Of a stretch of DNA of 36,605 nt, positions 24,126 through 32,210 are shown piece by piece. The first letter of the stretch is position 1; each line of letters starts with the position of its first letter. The translations under genes were made by a program, and so were the position numbers. Source of the DNA: a virus; IMG/VR virus record IMGVR_UViG_3300047335_000057, positions 1-36,605 of that record; one strand, given 5' to 3'. The notes below the pieces were generated by a model. That model made no database searches. It had not been told where the DNA came from and saw nothing but the letters and a program-made list of their open reading frames with translations.

Positions 24126-25266
24126 TCATTCCGGAGGCTATAGCGCCGGCCACGATTCCCTCGAAATCCTTGACAAACGGGAAGGCGGAATGAACATAAG
24201 CATAGGCCGTGGCGTAGGCGACAGGGGAGTTCTTGATTACGAAGTTAACGAATTTCTCGGCCTGGACAGAGTCCTCCGAGCGGCCGATTCGAGCAAAGAC
24301 TTTGGGCATGTCGGCTTCGAGATCAGTGATCATGGTGTTGGCTAGGACGAGGTCCTCGGCTTCGATGATTAGTTCGTCGCGGCAGGAAGCAGCAATTACC
24401 ATCGCTAGTTTGTGCAAATGGGTTTGCTTGCGGGCTAGGTAGCCCCCGAACTTCTCGTCCTGAAGGTTCGAGGGCGGATGGGCATAATGATGCTGATACC
24501 ACTCTTCCCCCCAAAGCCTCGCGTCTTTAGACAGTAGATAAGGCCCCGCCAGAGTCGTCGCGATGTGTTCGAGGTCCTGGGCAAGCTTCTCCTGAGTTTC
24601 TTTCATCCCAGAAGGAATATGGAAAATCGGGTAGGCCACAAGTTTCTCTTTCTGGTCGGTATAGACAAAAAGGCACCTGGAGGTGAACCCTCCACCGATG
24701 ACATATTCGGGAAAGTTCCCTGCAATCCACGAGGGAGTTGTACAGGCTATGAGATTTATCCATGGGTTCTCCACTGTGTCGTTGCCAGAATTCTTGGTGA
24801 TTTTCTTGAATCCGCCTTGCTTGCTGTCCCACAAGGTAACCAAGAGATCAATCATTTCTCGGTCAGTTGGATTAACAAGGTTCCCGAACTCCGACGATTC
24901 CAGTGTGAGAGCACATTGAGTATGATAGTCTCCTGCCACGTCAAAACTTTCCATTGAAGCGGCAAATGCTGAGACCAAGGCTGGCCAGGTAACAATGTCA
25001 GGTCCAAAGCTAATTCCAGGTACTTTGCGGAGGATGTCCATTGCAATAGCCACTGTAGTTGACTTTGAGACAATCCCTGGAGGAGCCACAAAGATAATGT
25101 AATGGTTGACACACCAGCGGTAGTAGCCCATGGAGAGCCAGACTCTTCGTCTAAGCGCACCCGCCAGGGCCGCCACGCCACTCCAGAAGTGCATTCGTTT
25201 TGGAGCCTCTGAAAATCCTGCGTATTGGATATAAGCCGTGAGCCAGTCATCGTAATTCCTCGCCAT
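24085..25266 (-). CDS. P-loop ATPase, DUF3987-like putative replicative helicase
   Basis: 393 residues. A P-loop variant APPGIVSKST (residues 61-70; the second Gly is replaced, Lys 68 and Ser/Thr 69-70 kept) follows a strand YIIFVAPPG, then a likely Walker B region ALTLESSEFG and a sensor-like LIACTTPSW. The start (YDDWLTAYIQYAGFSEAPKRMHFWSGVAALAGAL) is typical of phage DUF3987/helicase-like ATPases. It is immediately downstream of the DNA polymerase gene (12-bp gap), supporting a replication role. The degenerate P-loop tempers the call. Confidence 0.65.
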   Translation of the reverse strand: MARNYDDWLTAYIQYAGFSEAPKRMHFWSGVAALAGALRRRVWLSMGYYRWCVNHYIIFVAPPGIVSKSTTVAIAMDILRKVPGISFGPDIVTWPALVSAFAASMESFDVAGDYHTQCALTLESSEFGNLVNPTDREMIDLLVTLWDSKQGGFKKITKNSGNDTVENPWINLIACTTPSWIAGNFPEYVIGGGFTSRCLFVYTDQKEKLVAYPIFHIPSGMKETQEKLAQDLEHIATTLAGPYLLSKDARLWGEEWYQHHYAHPPSNLQDEKFGGYLARKQTHLHKLAMVIAASCRDELIIEAEDLVLANTMITDLEADMPKVFARIGRSEDSVQAEKFVNFVIKNSPVAYATAYAYVHSAFPFVKDFEGIVAGAIASGMIKLDRQSLTLMKA

Positions 25267-25278
25267 GATTACTGGGAA

Positions 25279-27759
25279 TCATTCACAGTCACCCCACGAA
25301 ACAGCCGAGGATTTAATCCTAAACGGGATGACGAGGGGGTCGTCATAAGGGATACTAATGCGCGATACTCGAAGAATTTCATTGAGACAACTCGTTGCAG
25401 ACGCCGTTGGCACCTGACCTGCGAGGGAGTCATGGACCTGGAGGAGGACTTGAGCTTCCGGTACTTTGTCATAAATTTCCATCCATATTTTGTTGATGAC
25501 TACAGAGACGGTGGACTGGGGAATCCAGGCTATGGCCTCGGGGATGATAGAATCAACTCGATCGAAGATGTACCATCGGTAGCCGAAGCGATTTTCAATG
25601 AACCGGTGGCGGGTGACTTGATCCTTAACTCGATCTTGCCATTTTTTGATACCAGGGTGGGCGCCAAACCAAAGGCGTTGGGCCACCTCGACCTCCTTGA
25701 CAGTTCGCCCAGTATGAGCAGCCATTGTTCGAGGCTGGCCGCCATAGTTGGTTCCATGGACGAAGACTTTGGCGAACTCACGTTTGATTTTTCTTGGGCC
25801 GCGATGGTAGGGGTAGCGAGGGTGGCCCTCGACGAGTTCCTCGAGAGGGGGAGGCTCCTTGCCGTCGAGGGCATAGACGTTCATTAGGTGAAGGTCAACC
25901 CCCATTGAGATGGCGGCCCGGAGCATCTGGTCGCCGGACTCCGCAATCACGACCTGCAGATCGGCACGATCAAGGTCTCCGTCAAAGAATGTATACCCTG
26001 GGTCAGGGATAAACATACTTCTAATGTTGGGATAAGAGTAGGGGTCACCAAGCCCTGCAGTAGGTCCTCTAGATGCGGCCTTTCCCAGTGATTTAGACTT
26101 TTCTGAAGGAACATTCTGCAAGTTTGTTCCGCTTCCGAAAGCGTTCTCTGAAGAACTAAGTCGATAAGTTTTTGGCGCAGATTTTCCTGAAGCAGAACCT
26201 CCGATATTGTAGGCTGTTCGCATTCTTCCGTCTTCGTCGAGTTCCGCTCGGAGAAAGTTTGACAGAAAAATTCCCATAGTGCGGATGTCTGCGATGGCGT
26301 TAATGAGAGGCTTAAGCAAAGGCTCTCGAATTGAAATCTGCTGGAGAGCGTCATCGTTGAGGGTAGCACGAGAGGGGACTCCTTTTGTCGCGCGGGTCAT
26401 GATAGGAGGCTGGGCTAGATCTTCGTAGAACAGCGAATGCATTTGCTTCGGCGAAGCTGGGTTGAGGGGATGGCCAAGAAGATCCAGAATGAACTGTTGC
26501 CGACGCTGAATTTCGTGGGTAACTTCTTCAGTAAGTGCTGCACGTTTTTCAACGTCGATTCGTACTCCTCGCTGCATGGTTTGCAGTACGGGCCAGAAGA
26601 GTCGTTGCTGAAATCTATGGACGGAGGCGAGATTGAGCTTGGTGACGAGTTCATTTTCTACTCTTCCTACTTCATCGGTGTAGACACAATCAAGGCAGTT
26701 GTAATGCCAGAGGGACTCCTCGCCGAGCTTTTCGTCCCAATTCTTGCCTTCATCCTTCCAATATACATAATATTTGCAGTACATTGACGCTTGAAATGCC
26801 AGGCTCTTTGGTAAATCGGAAAAGATCGAATGCTGAGATATCATACAATCCTGCACCACATGAGGAACAAAATGCCAGTGCCGCCATGTGTACTGACTGT
26901 CGTACAAGATATTTTGTCCCACAACTTCTGCATTCTCGTGCGTGAGGATCTTCGCGAGCCACCATATTATTTCTCCTTCGTGATCAGCCGACCAGTATTC
27001 ACGGAATCCGTGGTGGATGAAAGGGATGCAGATTGCGTCTTCGAGGGACCAGGAGAGTCCTGCGCAGGCGATGTGGCCGCCGCGGGTTTCAAGGTCGAAG
27101 GAGAGGCGACAGCGGCTGGTTGCAAGGCGACTGAGTATCCCTTGTAGGGATTGTAAAGCCTGTCCGAAATTCGGGCGGATGATGAAACGGTAGTTTGGCT
27201 TGGGATAGGGTCGGCCGTCGCGGAACTGGGCGGCTCGGCGGAGGTCGTTGACGACAACAGCGCGATCGGACCACTGGCGGAGGACGGCGGCAGGGTGGAG
27301 AGTGGGGATTACTTTGGTAGCTCCAAAATCTCCATCCGTAAATAGCATCGAACCTCGCCACTTGGCCACCCCGGTAATCCCTGTAAGAGTCCATAGAGCT
27401 GTATTGCCGAGCGCAACGATAACATTAGGTTTGACCAGCGAGATTTCTTTAGCGAGAAGTCGGCCTCCTTCAGCCACAAAAGGGTGTACATTTTTGTCTC
27501 TGAATCGTACGAAGTTCGGTAGAACATCTTTTTTAGCCTTTGGGATGAAGTGGTTTATGTCGTTGGAGGGAGGGCGGATGCGACAAACGTTAGTGACAAA
27601 ACACTCATTCCTTGTAATCCCTGCCTCGTGAAGCATCTTGTTGAGTTCTTGACCAGAGGCCCCTTGGAACGGGAGGCCTTTTTGTTCCTCCTCGTAACCA
27701 GGAGCCTCGCCGACCAATAGGATTCTTGCAGGTATAGGCCCTTCAGGACGGCAGATCAT
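25279..27759 (-). CDS. UDG-family-4-like domain fused to family A DNA polymerase
   Basis: 826 residues. Residues ~10-180 are a family 4 uracil-DNA-glycosylase-like domain: GEAPGYEEEQKGLPFQG (18-33), VTNVCRIRPP, and LHPAAVLR (154-161). The same domain is known at the start of the phage SPO1 polymerase. Residues ~215-370 are the 3'-5' exonuclease: FDLET (Asp 222, Glu 224), GQNILYD (Asn 283, Asp 287) and YNCLD (Asp 357). The polymerase has motif A DLDRADLQ (Asp 595), motif B R660-K664-Y672-G673, and motif C VHDS (Asp 777). Oddities: the steric-gate Glu is Asp 600, the HDE Glu is Ser 778, and only C3, C53 and C59 remain of possible Fe-S cysteines. It overlaps the methyltransferase gene by 4 bp. 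Confidence 0.9.
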   Translation of the reverse strand: MICRPEGPIPARILLVGEAPGYEEEQKGLPFQGASGQELNKMLHEAGITRNECFVTNVCRIRPPSNDINHFIPKAKKDVLPNFVRFRDKNVHPFVAEGGRLLAKEISLVKPNVIVALGNTALWTLTGITGVAKWRGSMLFTDGDFGATKVIPTLHPAAVLRQWSDRAVVVNDLRRAAQFRDGRPYPKPNYRFIIRPNFGQALQSLQGILSRLATSRCRLSFDLETRGGHIACAGLSWSLEDAICIPFIHHGFREYWSADHEGEIIWWLAKILTHENAEVVGQNILYDSQYTWRHWHFVPHVVQDCMISQHSIFSDLPKSLAFQASMYCKYYVYWKDEGKNWDEKLGEESLWHYNCLDCVYTDEVGRVENELVTKLNLASVHRFQQRLFWPVLQTMQRGVRIDVEKRAALTEEVTHEIQRRQQFILDLLGHPLNPASPKQMHSLFYEDLAQPPIMTRATKGVPSRATLNDDALQQISIREPLLKPLINAIADIRTMGIFLSNFLRAELDEDGRMRTAYNIGGSASGKSAPKTYRLSSSENAFGSGTNLQNVPSEKSKSLGKAASRGPTAGLGDPYSYPNIRSMFIPDPGYTFFDGDLDRADLQVVIAESGDQMLRAAISMGVDLHLMNVYALDGKEPPPLEELVEGHPRYPYHRGPRKIKREFAKVFVHGTNYGGQPRTMAAHTGRTVKEVEVAQRLWFGAHPGIKKWQDRVKDQVTRHRFIENRFGYRWYIFDRVDSIIPEAIAWIPQSTVSVVINKIWMEIYDKVPEAQVLLQVHDSLAGQVPTASATSCLNEILRVSRISIPYDDPLVIPFRIKSSAVSWGDCE

Positions 27760-29072
27760 TTTAGCTCCGCGATCCGTTTAACCGCAATCCCATAAGCCGT
27801 CGGGTCCGTCTCCACTCCTACCGCCTTAATCTTCAATCCATGAGCAGCCGGAAAGATACTTCCAGACCCAGCAAAAGGATCGAAAACAGTATCGCCAGCA
27901 CGACAAGAGCGTAGTAATAAATCCTGAAGGAGTCCGACGGGTTTCTGGGCTGCCCACCCGAGGTTCTGGTCCGAGGCATAAGTCACCACGTCCGGGGAAA
28001 GTTTGAGGACTGGCCTGTCTCCCTTTTTGGCATAGAGGCAGAGTTGGTACCGGCGATGGGGGCCGGACTGAGGCCAAGGGGCTCTCTGGGAGGTTGGGTT
28101 GTGCCACACGAGGGGGGTGCGGAAGGGGGTCCAGCCGGCGCGCGCAATGATATCGCGCAGCTCAACAAAGCGATCGATGTCACAAAAGATATAAAGGTGC
28201 GCCTGAGGTTTGGCAAGTCGGAAGGACTCGGGTGCCATAACTCCCATAAGTTTAAGCCAGCTAGGATAACTATCATCATAGGTATGACCGATTGCATTTG
28301 CTTTGCCTCCCGAGTCGTTGAAGTTCTGGGCATCGATGCCGTAGGGAGGATCGGTGAGGATTACATCGAAGCGGGAGGCCTCGCAATCCTTCATCCAATC
28401 GCGGCAGTCACAAAGGTAGAGCTGGTGAGAATGCTGGCCAAAGGTCTTGCCTACCTTCTCCCCAAGGGCGATCTGGCGTTGGGCCTCCTCCTTGCGCTTG
28501 ATGACTTTAAGTCCTTCGGATCGCGAGGAGGCCTTGGCAACATCAGGATCAGAGAGGTTGCGGGCCAGGATTAATTCCTCACGGACGGCCGCGGAAGCCG
28601 CAGCAGGATGATGATCAGGGTAGAGTTCCTTGGCAATGTCTTGGGGGAGTTGAGCCTGGGGCTTGTGAGTCTTCTCGGCTTGGAGCCGGCGCAGCTCGTA
28701 GAGTTTGCTAGTAGCCGCCGATCTATCTTGCCACGAAAGGTCGGCCCTTCGTATATTCTCCTCTAACTCGACTTCCATCGCGTCCAGCGGATCGAGGTCA
28801 TGGAGCCAGATGCAGGGGATCTGGCCTTCGGGAACCAGAGTGCCGCCGTGGGTGAAAAATCCTCCCATTGACCAGATGGTTTCGATAGCCTTGAGTCGCC
28901 GCTCGCCGGCTACCAGGATCGGGGAGCCGCCGTCCTGGGTTCGCAGAATGATTGGGTGGAGAAGCCCGATGGAGGAAATTGAATTGGCAAGTTCTAGAAG
29001 CGCTTCGGCTTCAATCTCTGTTCTTTGGCGGTTTGCCGCCACTGTTATGTCTTTGTGCCATACTACGTTCAT
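27756..29072 (-). CDS. ParB-N domain fused to DNA methyltransferase
   Basis: 438 residues. The first ~190 residues are ParB/sulfiredoxin-type: ILVAGERRLKAI (GERR at 56-59) and VELEENIRRADLSW. The rest is a beta-class amino-methyltransferase with the catalytic DPPY (241-244) before the SAM-binding DPFAGSG (398-404); it methylates adenine N6 or cytosine N4. ParB-methyltransferase fusions are known in phages, where the ParB part may act as a DNA-binding or nuclease-like module. A good AGGAG precedes ATG 29072, directly after a terminator. No matching restriction enzyme is present, so self-protection or regulation is more likely than restriction-modification. Confidence 0.88.
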   Translation of the reverse strand: MNVVWHKDITVAANRQRTEIEAEALLELANSISSIGLLHPIILRTQDGGSPILVAGERRLKAIETIWSMGGFFTHGGTLVPEGQIPCIWLHDLDPLDAMEVELEENIRRADLSWQDRSAATSKLYELRRLQAEKTHKPQAQLPQDIAKELYPDHHPAAASAAVREELILARNLSDPDVAKASSRSEGLKVIKRKEEAQRQIALGEKVGKTFGQHSHQLYLCDCRDWMKDCEASRFDVILTDPPYGIDAQNFNDSGGKANAIGHTYDDSYPSWLKLMGVMAPESFRLAKPQAHLYIFCDIDRFVELRDIIARAGWTPFRTPLVWHNPTSQRAPWPQSGPHRRYQLCLYAKKGDRPVLKLSPDVVTYASDQNLGWAAQKPVGLLQDLLLRSCRAGDTVFDPFAGSGSIFPAAHGLKIKAVGVETDPTAYGIAVKRIAELK

Positions 29073-29087
29073 TCCGACTCCTGTCTT

Positions 29088-29116
29088 AAAAAGGGGGAGG
29101 GTGGAAGTCCCCTCCC
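29088..29116 (-). terminator. Rho-independent terminator on minus strand
   Basis: On the minus strand a GGGAGGG/CCCTCCC stem (29110-29116 with 29095-29101, 8-base loop) is followed by CC and a T run (29092-29088). It lies between the gene ending at 29150 and the methyltransferase gene and thus divides the early operon. The T run also sits just upstream of the methyltransferase RBS. Confidence 0.7.
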
Positions 29117-29121
29117 AAAGG

Positions 29122-29148
29122 CCCTCAGCGGAGGATGATTGCTGAGGG
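29122..29148 (-). promoter_or_regulatory. 8-bp hairpin preceding the terminator
   Basis: A perfect CCCTCAGC/GCTGAGGG inverted repeat with an 11-base loop begins right after the stop codon of the 29150 gene on the minus strand. It precedes the T-tailed hairpin by only 5 bases, giving a tandem hairpin pair. It has no T run of its own, so it may be a processing site or a 3'-end stabiliser. Confidence 0.55.
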
Positions 29149-29149
29149 G

Positions 29150-29644
29150 TTAAGCCTTGGCTACGGAGTCAATCTCGTCGTAGGCTTCGCCTTCGTAGAT
29201 CCGGTGCTTGATCTTGACTTTGACTTGACGGCCCTGCATCTGCCGGATGGAGAAAGTTTCGCCAGGGTTGTTGAGACCCAGGGCCTCCCGCCAACGGCGA
29301 AGAGCGCCATTCTTGCCGACTGACCAGTCAATGGCCTTGGCTTCGTTGAGGTCGAGCATCACTCCAGCGGTGATTACGACCTTCTCCACCCCCTTGAAAA
29401 TCTCCTGATTCTCCTTGGTCATGGTGTGGAGGGTCGAGGCCACGTCGATCGTGATTGGAAGGTCGATCGCGATCCCGGCTTTGACCTTGGCATCGGGCTT
29501 GTTGGAGGTCCACGAACGGGACTTGGGTTCGCCAACGAGGCCAAGGTAATCGCCTACGGGAAGAGGCGGACGGCGGACGAGGGCCTCGGTGGTGGTTGCG
29601 TCGAGGAAGGCGGCCGGATCGAATGAACCAATATCGTCACTCAT
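29150..29644 (-). CDS. Hypothetical early protein, possible single-strand-binding type
   Basis: 164 residues. It begins FDPAAFLDATTTEALVRRPPLPVGDYLGLV, a pattern typical of phage proteins located in replication/recombination cassettes that are often compared with ssDNA-binding proteins. The remainder is beta-rich and basic (KVVITAGVMLDLNEAK, RQVKVKIKHRIYEG). It is downstream of the RecA-like ATPase and ends at a tandem hairpin terminator. DNA binding is inferred from context; no diagnostic motif is seen. Confidence 0.65.
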   Translation of the reverse strand: MSDDIGSFDPAAFLDATTTEALVRRPPLPVGDYLGLVGEPKSRSWTSNKPDAKVKAGIAIDLPITIDVASTLHTMTKENQEIFKGVEKVVITAGVMLDLNEAKAIDWSVGKNGALRRWREALGLNNPGETFSIRQMQGRQVKVKIKHRIYEGEAYDEIDSVAKA

Positions 29645-29753
29645 GTTGAGTTCCTGTATCTTGAATGTTGCTGAATTTCTTGGATAACATCTCGCGCTGA
29701 TGGGCTTCCCAAGATTCTCTTGCCCGGCGCGCTTCGTTGAAGTCGGATTTCAT
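29637..29753 (-). CDS. Possible 38-residue coupled protein
   Basis: A short ORF that fills the 105-bp gap between the ATPase gene and the 164-residue gene. Its ATG (29753) overlaps the ATPase stop as ATGA and its TGA overlaps the next start by 8 bp. The peptide is charged and helical (MKSDFNEARRARESWEAH). Perfect coupling at both ends argues for translation, but such a short ORF can arise by chance. Confidence 0.4.
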   Translation of the reverse strand: MKSDFNEARRARESWEAHQREMLSKKFSNIQDTGTQHE

Positions 29754-30610
29754 GCCTTGACCTTACTTGTCAGTCGTCCACCCCTCGATTTCCACTTGTC
29801 AATAATCTGCTTAAAATCTGGGGTTATATGGTTAGCGATGGGAAGGTTTCTGGCTTTAAGATCAGCAGCAGAGTTAGCTGTGTCCCAATAAAACTTAGTC
29901 CCTTCCCGACTAGTCAACACAACGTCTGAAAACATCGGAGGTATTTTAGGTGCTAGTTTTACGCCTAAAGTTGCTACGGTAAGCTTTACCCCTCCTAAAA
30001 CTTGATCTATCTCACGCTCGACGTGGGCTGTCATGACGAAGTGACACTTGCAAGCATCTGTTAACTCTCGGACGAGATTGTCCAACAGCGACATCGCAAT
30101 GCCCCAATCGCTCTGGCTCTTAACCGGCTTCCCGCCCACGACCAGAGACATGACAATAGGGTTAAGACCGCTAAGACTATCAAGAGCGAGACACCTATCA
30201 GGACCCCAAGAGTGAACATCACCGAACTTTTGACCAGTTCGATCGTCCGGGAAATCATTAAGCACCTTGAGGAAGTTAACGTATTGGTTATGCTTCGCAC
30301 GATTGGTGTCCTGGAGTTTGGAAAGCGAGGCTAGGTCGAGCCGGTTGATGTCTTCTGCTGATCGCGCCATAGTCTCAAATGACGATGTACTTCGGCCGAG
30401 CATGTGCCAGCGCACGTTGGGGGGAATCTCAAGTCCTCGATCAGTCCAGTATCCAAGTGACGTTTCCAGACCACTTTCAGTGAACAGGAGGAACAGTTCC
30501 ACTCCTGAGTCTGCAATAGACCCGAGAGCGTGGGTTTTGCCGGTGCCAGTGGGGCCTTCAAGAAGGACGTTGACGCCGGGGAGGAGGGAGAGTTCTTGAT
30601 TGTCATTCAA
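29750..30610 (-). CDS. Sak4/RecA-like AAA ATPase
   Basis: 286 residues. Walker A GPTGTGKT at 19-26, a Walker B-like CLALDSLSGL, and a VMTAHVE segment as in RecA-like phage ATPases of the AAA_24/Sak4 type, which promote single-strand annealing or recombination. The C-terminus ends with VVLTSREGTKFYWDTA, typical for that group. The gene is directly downstream of a zinc-containing small protein and the Cas4-like nuclease, which together form a recombination-type cassette. An AGGAG is 11 bases before ATG 30610. Confidence 0.82.
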   Translation of the reverse strand: MNDNQELSLLPGVNVLLEGPTGTGKTHALGSIADSGVELFLLFTESGLETSLGYWTDRGLEIPPNVRWHMLGRSTSSFETMARSAEDINRLDLASLSKLQDTNRAKHNQYVNFLKVLNDFPDDRTGQKFGDVHSWGPDRCLALDSLSGLNPIVMSLVVGGKPVKSQSDWGIAMSLLDNLVRELTDACKCHFVMTAHVEREIDQVLGGVKLTVATLGVKLAPKIPPMFSDVVLTSREGTKFYWDTANSAADLKARNLPIANHITPDFKQIIDKWKSRGGRLTSKVKA

Positions 30611-30896
30611 AGGTAAGCTCCTGGGTTAGGTCGAGTTTGCTCATGGTCAAATCGAACTCACGACGAAGAAGATCTTCGGGGAGAACGTCGAAAAGGCGAA
30701 GGGAAAGGTCGAGTTCCAAAAGACTGCCTTCAAGCCAACAGCCGTAAACAAAGGCGGCCTGGGGGTGGTCGAGGCAAGGGACATAACGATGCCACCAGTG
30801 AGTGGTATCGGTGCCGCGAAGCTTGGCCCAGCAGTCTCCGCACCAAGGACAAAGGATGAGGAAGCTGTCGAGGATGGGGAGGTCACGCTGGATCAC
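30603..30896 (-). CDS. Small CPWCGDC zinc-knuckle protein
   Basis: 97 residues starting at GTG 30896, which overlaps the nuclease stop as GTGA; the frame stays open further upstream but that part is antisense-like noise inside the nuclease. It has CPWCGDCW and later CLDHP and GCWLEG, giving 3-5 possible metal ligands, and an acidic Leu-rich C-terminus (LLELDLSLRLFDVLPEDLL). It overlaps the ATPase start by 8 bp. Function unknown, presumably an accessory of the recombination cassette. Confidence 0.65.
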   Translation of the reverse strand: MIQRDLPILDSFLILCPWCGDCWAKLRGTDTTHWWHRYVPCLDHPQAAFVYGCWLEGSLLELDLSLRLFDVLPEDLLRREFDLTMSKLDLTQELTFE

Positions 30897-31789
30897 TGTA
30901 GCTTCGTTTCGATTCGTAGAAGGGGATTCCACTCTCTTTTCTCGAAGTAGGTTTCTAACCAAGGAGTTTCGTCTTGGCTGGAGCAGGCTTCGCGGAATTG
31001 GCAGCCGCCGTACTCTGCGCAAGCATGGTCGAAGTTATGGATCCAGCGGTTGGTTTTATAAGCCGTGATCATTTGCTCCACCCACCAGAGCATCTCCTCA
31101 TACCAGCGATCAATGACCCAATCCGGCCGATAAGAGATCGCCTGTTGCGTATCATACTTGGTCTTTAAAATCGAGACTCCACGGACCAGTGCGCCGTCAA
31201 CTTTAATTCCAATTTGCCGTGCCCCCCAAGCATAGCCTGTGAACTGACTTCGAAGGTCCCACTGCCTTGACCACGAAGCACCAAGTTGGCTAGTAGTCTT
31301 TTCATCAGTGATGTATCGCCCCCCTGCGTAATTAAGAATTGCATCCATTCTTCCACAGTAGAGCAAGGGATTCCCGGTATCGGGGTGGAGGATAGGGAGG
31401 GGTTCGGCGATTGAGACTTCGATTGCATACTTGCCTCCGGAGAGTTGGATTGGCGCGGTTTCGTGGTCGAGGGGATAGTTGGCCCAGTAGAACTCAAAGG
31501 CACCAGCCATTCGCTCGGCGGATTTGGCAGAGTCCGGCGGACACTCGAAGTCGCCGTAGAATCGTAAAAGTTCAGAAATTCCCTCAGCAACTGCTGTATC
31601 GCTATCCTTTGCCTCGACGTAGAATGCTGTACGAGTTCGCTCAATTCCGGAAGCAAATGCGCCACCAGCGTGTAGGTGGACGGAAGGTTGGCTTGATTTA
31701 TAATGTTCAAAATAAACCTTTCTGCATAACTCAGGGCAGGATTTGAATGAGGATAAGAGGGAGGCATCAATCAATTCGGGGAACTTCAT
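30893..31789 (-). CDS. PD-(D/E)XK nuclease, Cas4/RecB-like, with Cys cluster
   Basis: 298 residues from ATG 31789, chosen because AAAGGAG lies 7 bases upstream; the frame continues 13 codons further. Nuclease core: Glu 124, GRMDAIL (Asp 149), ITDEKTT (Asp 162, Glu 163, Lys 164), then the SQFTGY motif (Gln 182, Tyr 186). Cysteines C18, C22 near the N-terminus and C257, C263, C269 at the C-terminus resemble the Fe-S staple of Cas4/AddB proteins. It would resect or trim DNA ends alongside the RecA-like ATPase. No CRISPR array or other cas gene is present. Confidence 0.85.
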   Translation of the reverse strand: MKFPELIDASLLSSFKSCPELCRKVYFEHYKSSQPSVHLHAGGAFASGIERTRTAFYVEAKDSDTAVAEGISELLRFYGDFECPPDSAKSAERMAGAFEFYWANYPLDHETAPIQLSGGKYAIEVSIAEPLPILHPDTGNPLLYCGRMDAILNYAGGRYITDEKTTSQLGASWSRQWDLRSQFTGYAWGARQIGIKVDGALVRGVSILKTKYDTQQAISYRPDWVIDRWYEEMLWWVEQMITAYKTNRWIHNFDHACAEYGGCQFREACSSQDETPWLETYFEKREWNPLLRIETKLQ

Positions 31790-31967
31790 CTTCAGTCTCC
31801 TTTGGGTCGTTCCAGAGATTCCAGTCAATCATTTCTTGGTCGTTGAAAAAGTGAGGGCCGCAGAGATCGGTGTCGGGGCTTGGATGGCGGAACACTACCA
31901 CGCAAGGGCTGAAACCGCAGATGCGGCACTCGGCTTCGAAGTCAGGGGAATAGAAGAATTGCTTCAT
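31767..31967 (-). CDS. Small zinc-knuckle protein
   Basis: 66 residues with CRICGFSPC and a later LCGPHFF, enough for a four-ligand zinc site. The stop is inside the nuclease start region (23-bp overlap) and the start is 10 bases after the previous stop. The ribosome binding site is weak, so translation may depend on coupling. The function is unknown. Confidence 0.6.
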   Translation of the reverse strand: MKQFFYSPDFEAECRICGFSPCVVVFRHPSPDTDLCGPHFFNDQEMIDWNLWNDPKETEDEVPRID

Positions 31968-31976
31968 TTAAAACAG

Positions 31977-32210
31977 TTACATGTTTTCGAGGTCGGAAAG
32001 AAGGTCCCCGATGGCTTCGGCGGTTGGAGGGGACTTTTTGGGCTTTTTGGCCCCCGAGGCTGCGTTGGCAGCCGCCGCGGCCGCTCGAGAATCGCGAAGG
32101 ATCAAAATGGCTCTCTTCATTTCTTCGAGGGTAGGAGGTTCGGGGTGGCCGGCGGCCATTCGGAACCTGAGTTGCGAGATGAAGGTCTGGTTTTCAGGAC
32201 TGATTTTCAT
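31977..32210 (-). CDS. Hypothetical early protein
   Basis: 77 residues: an N-terminal helical part (QTFISQLRFRMAAGHPEPPTLEEMKRAILILR) and an Ala-rich then Lys/Pro-rich middle (AAAAAANAASGAKKPKKSPP). The LTLEEMKRA-like segment resembles small phage proteins of unknown function. It overlaps the preceding gene by 17 bp. No motif indicates a role. Confidence 0.6.
   Translation of the reverse strand: MKISPENQTFISQLRFRMAAGHPEPPTLEEMKRAILILRDSRAAAAAANAASGAKKPKKSPPTAEAIGDLLSDLENM

Noticed and set aside
25225-25887. 220-codon plus-strand ORF opposite the DNA polymerase
   Set aside because: It lies antisense to conserved polymerase motifs B and C; its composition is that of a reverse-strand shadow.
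28044-28574. 176-codon plus-strand ORF opposite the methyltransferase
   Set aside because: Fully antisense to the ParB-methyltransferase gene, which has strong motifs; no ribosome binding site or domain was seen.
30893-31789. Cas4-like nuclease as a sign of a CRISPR-Cas system
   Set aside because: No repeat-spacer array or other cas gene is present; the neighbours are phage recombination proteins.
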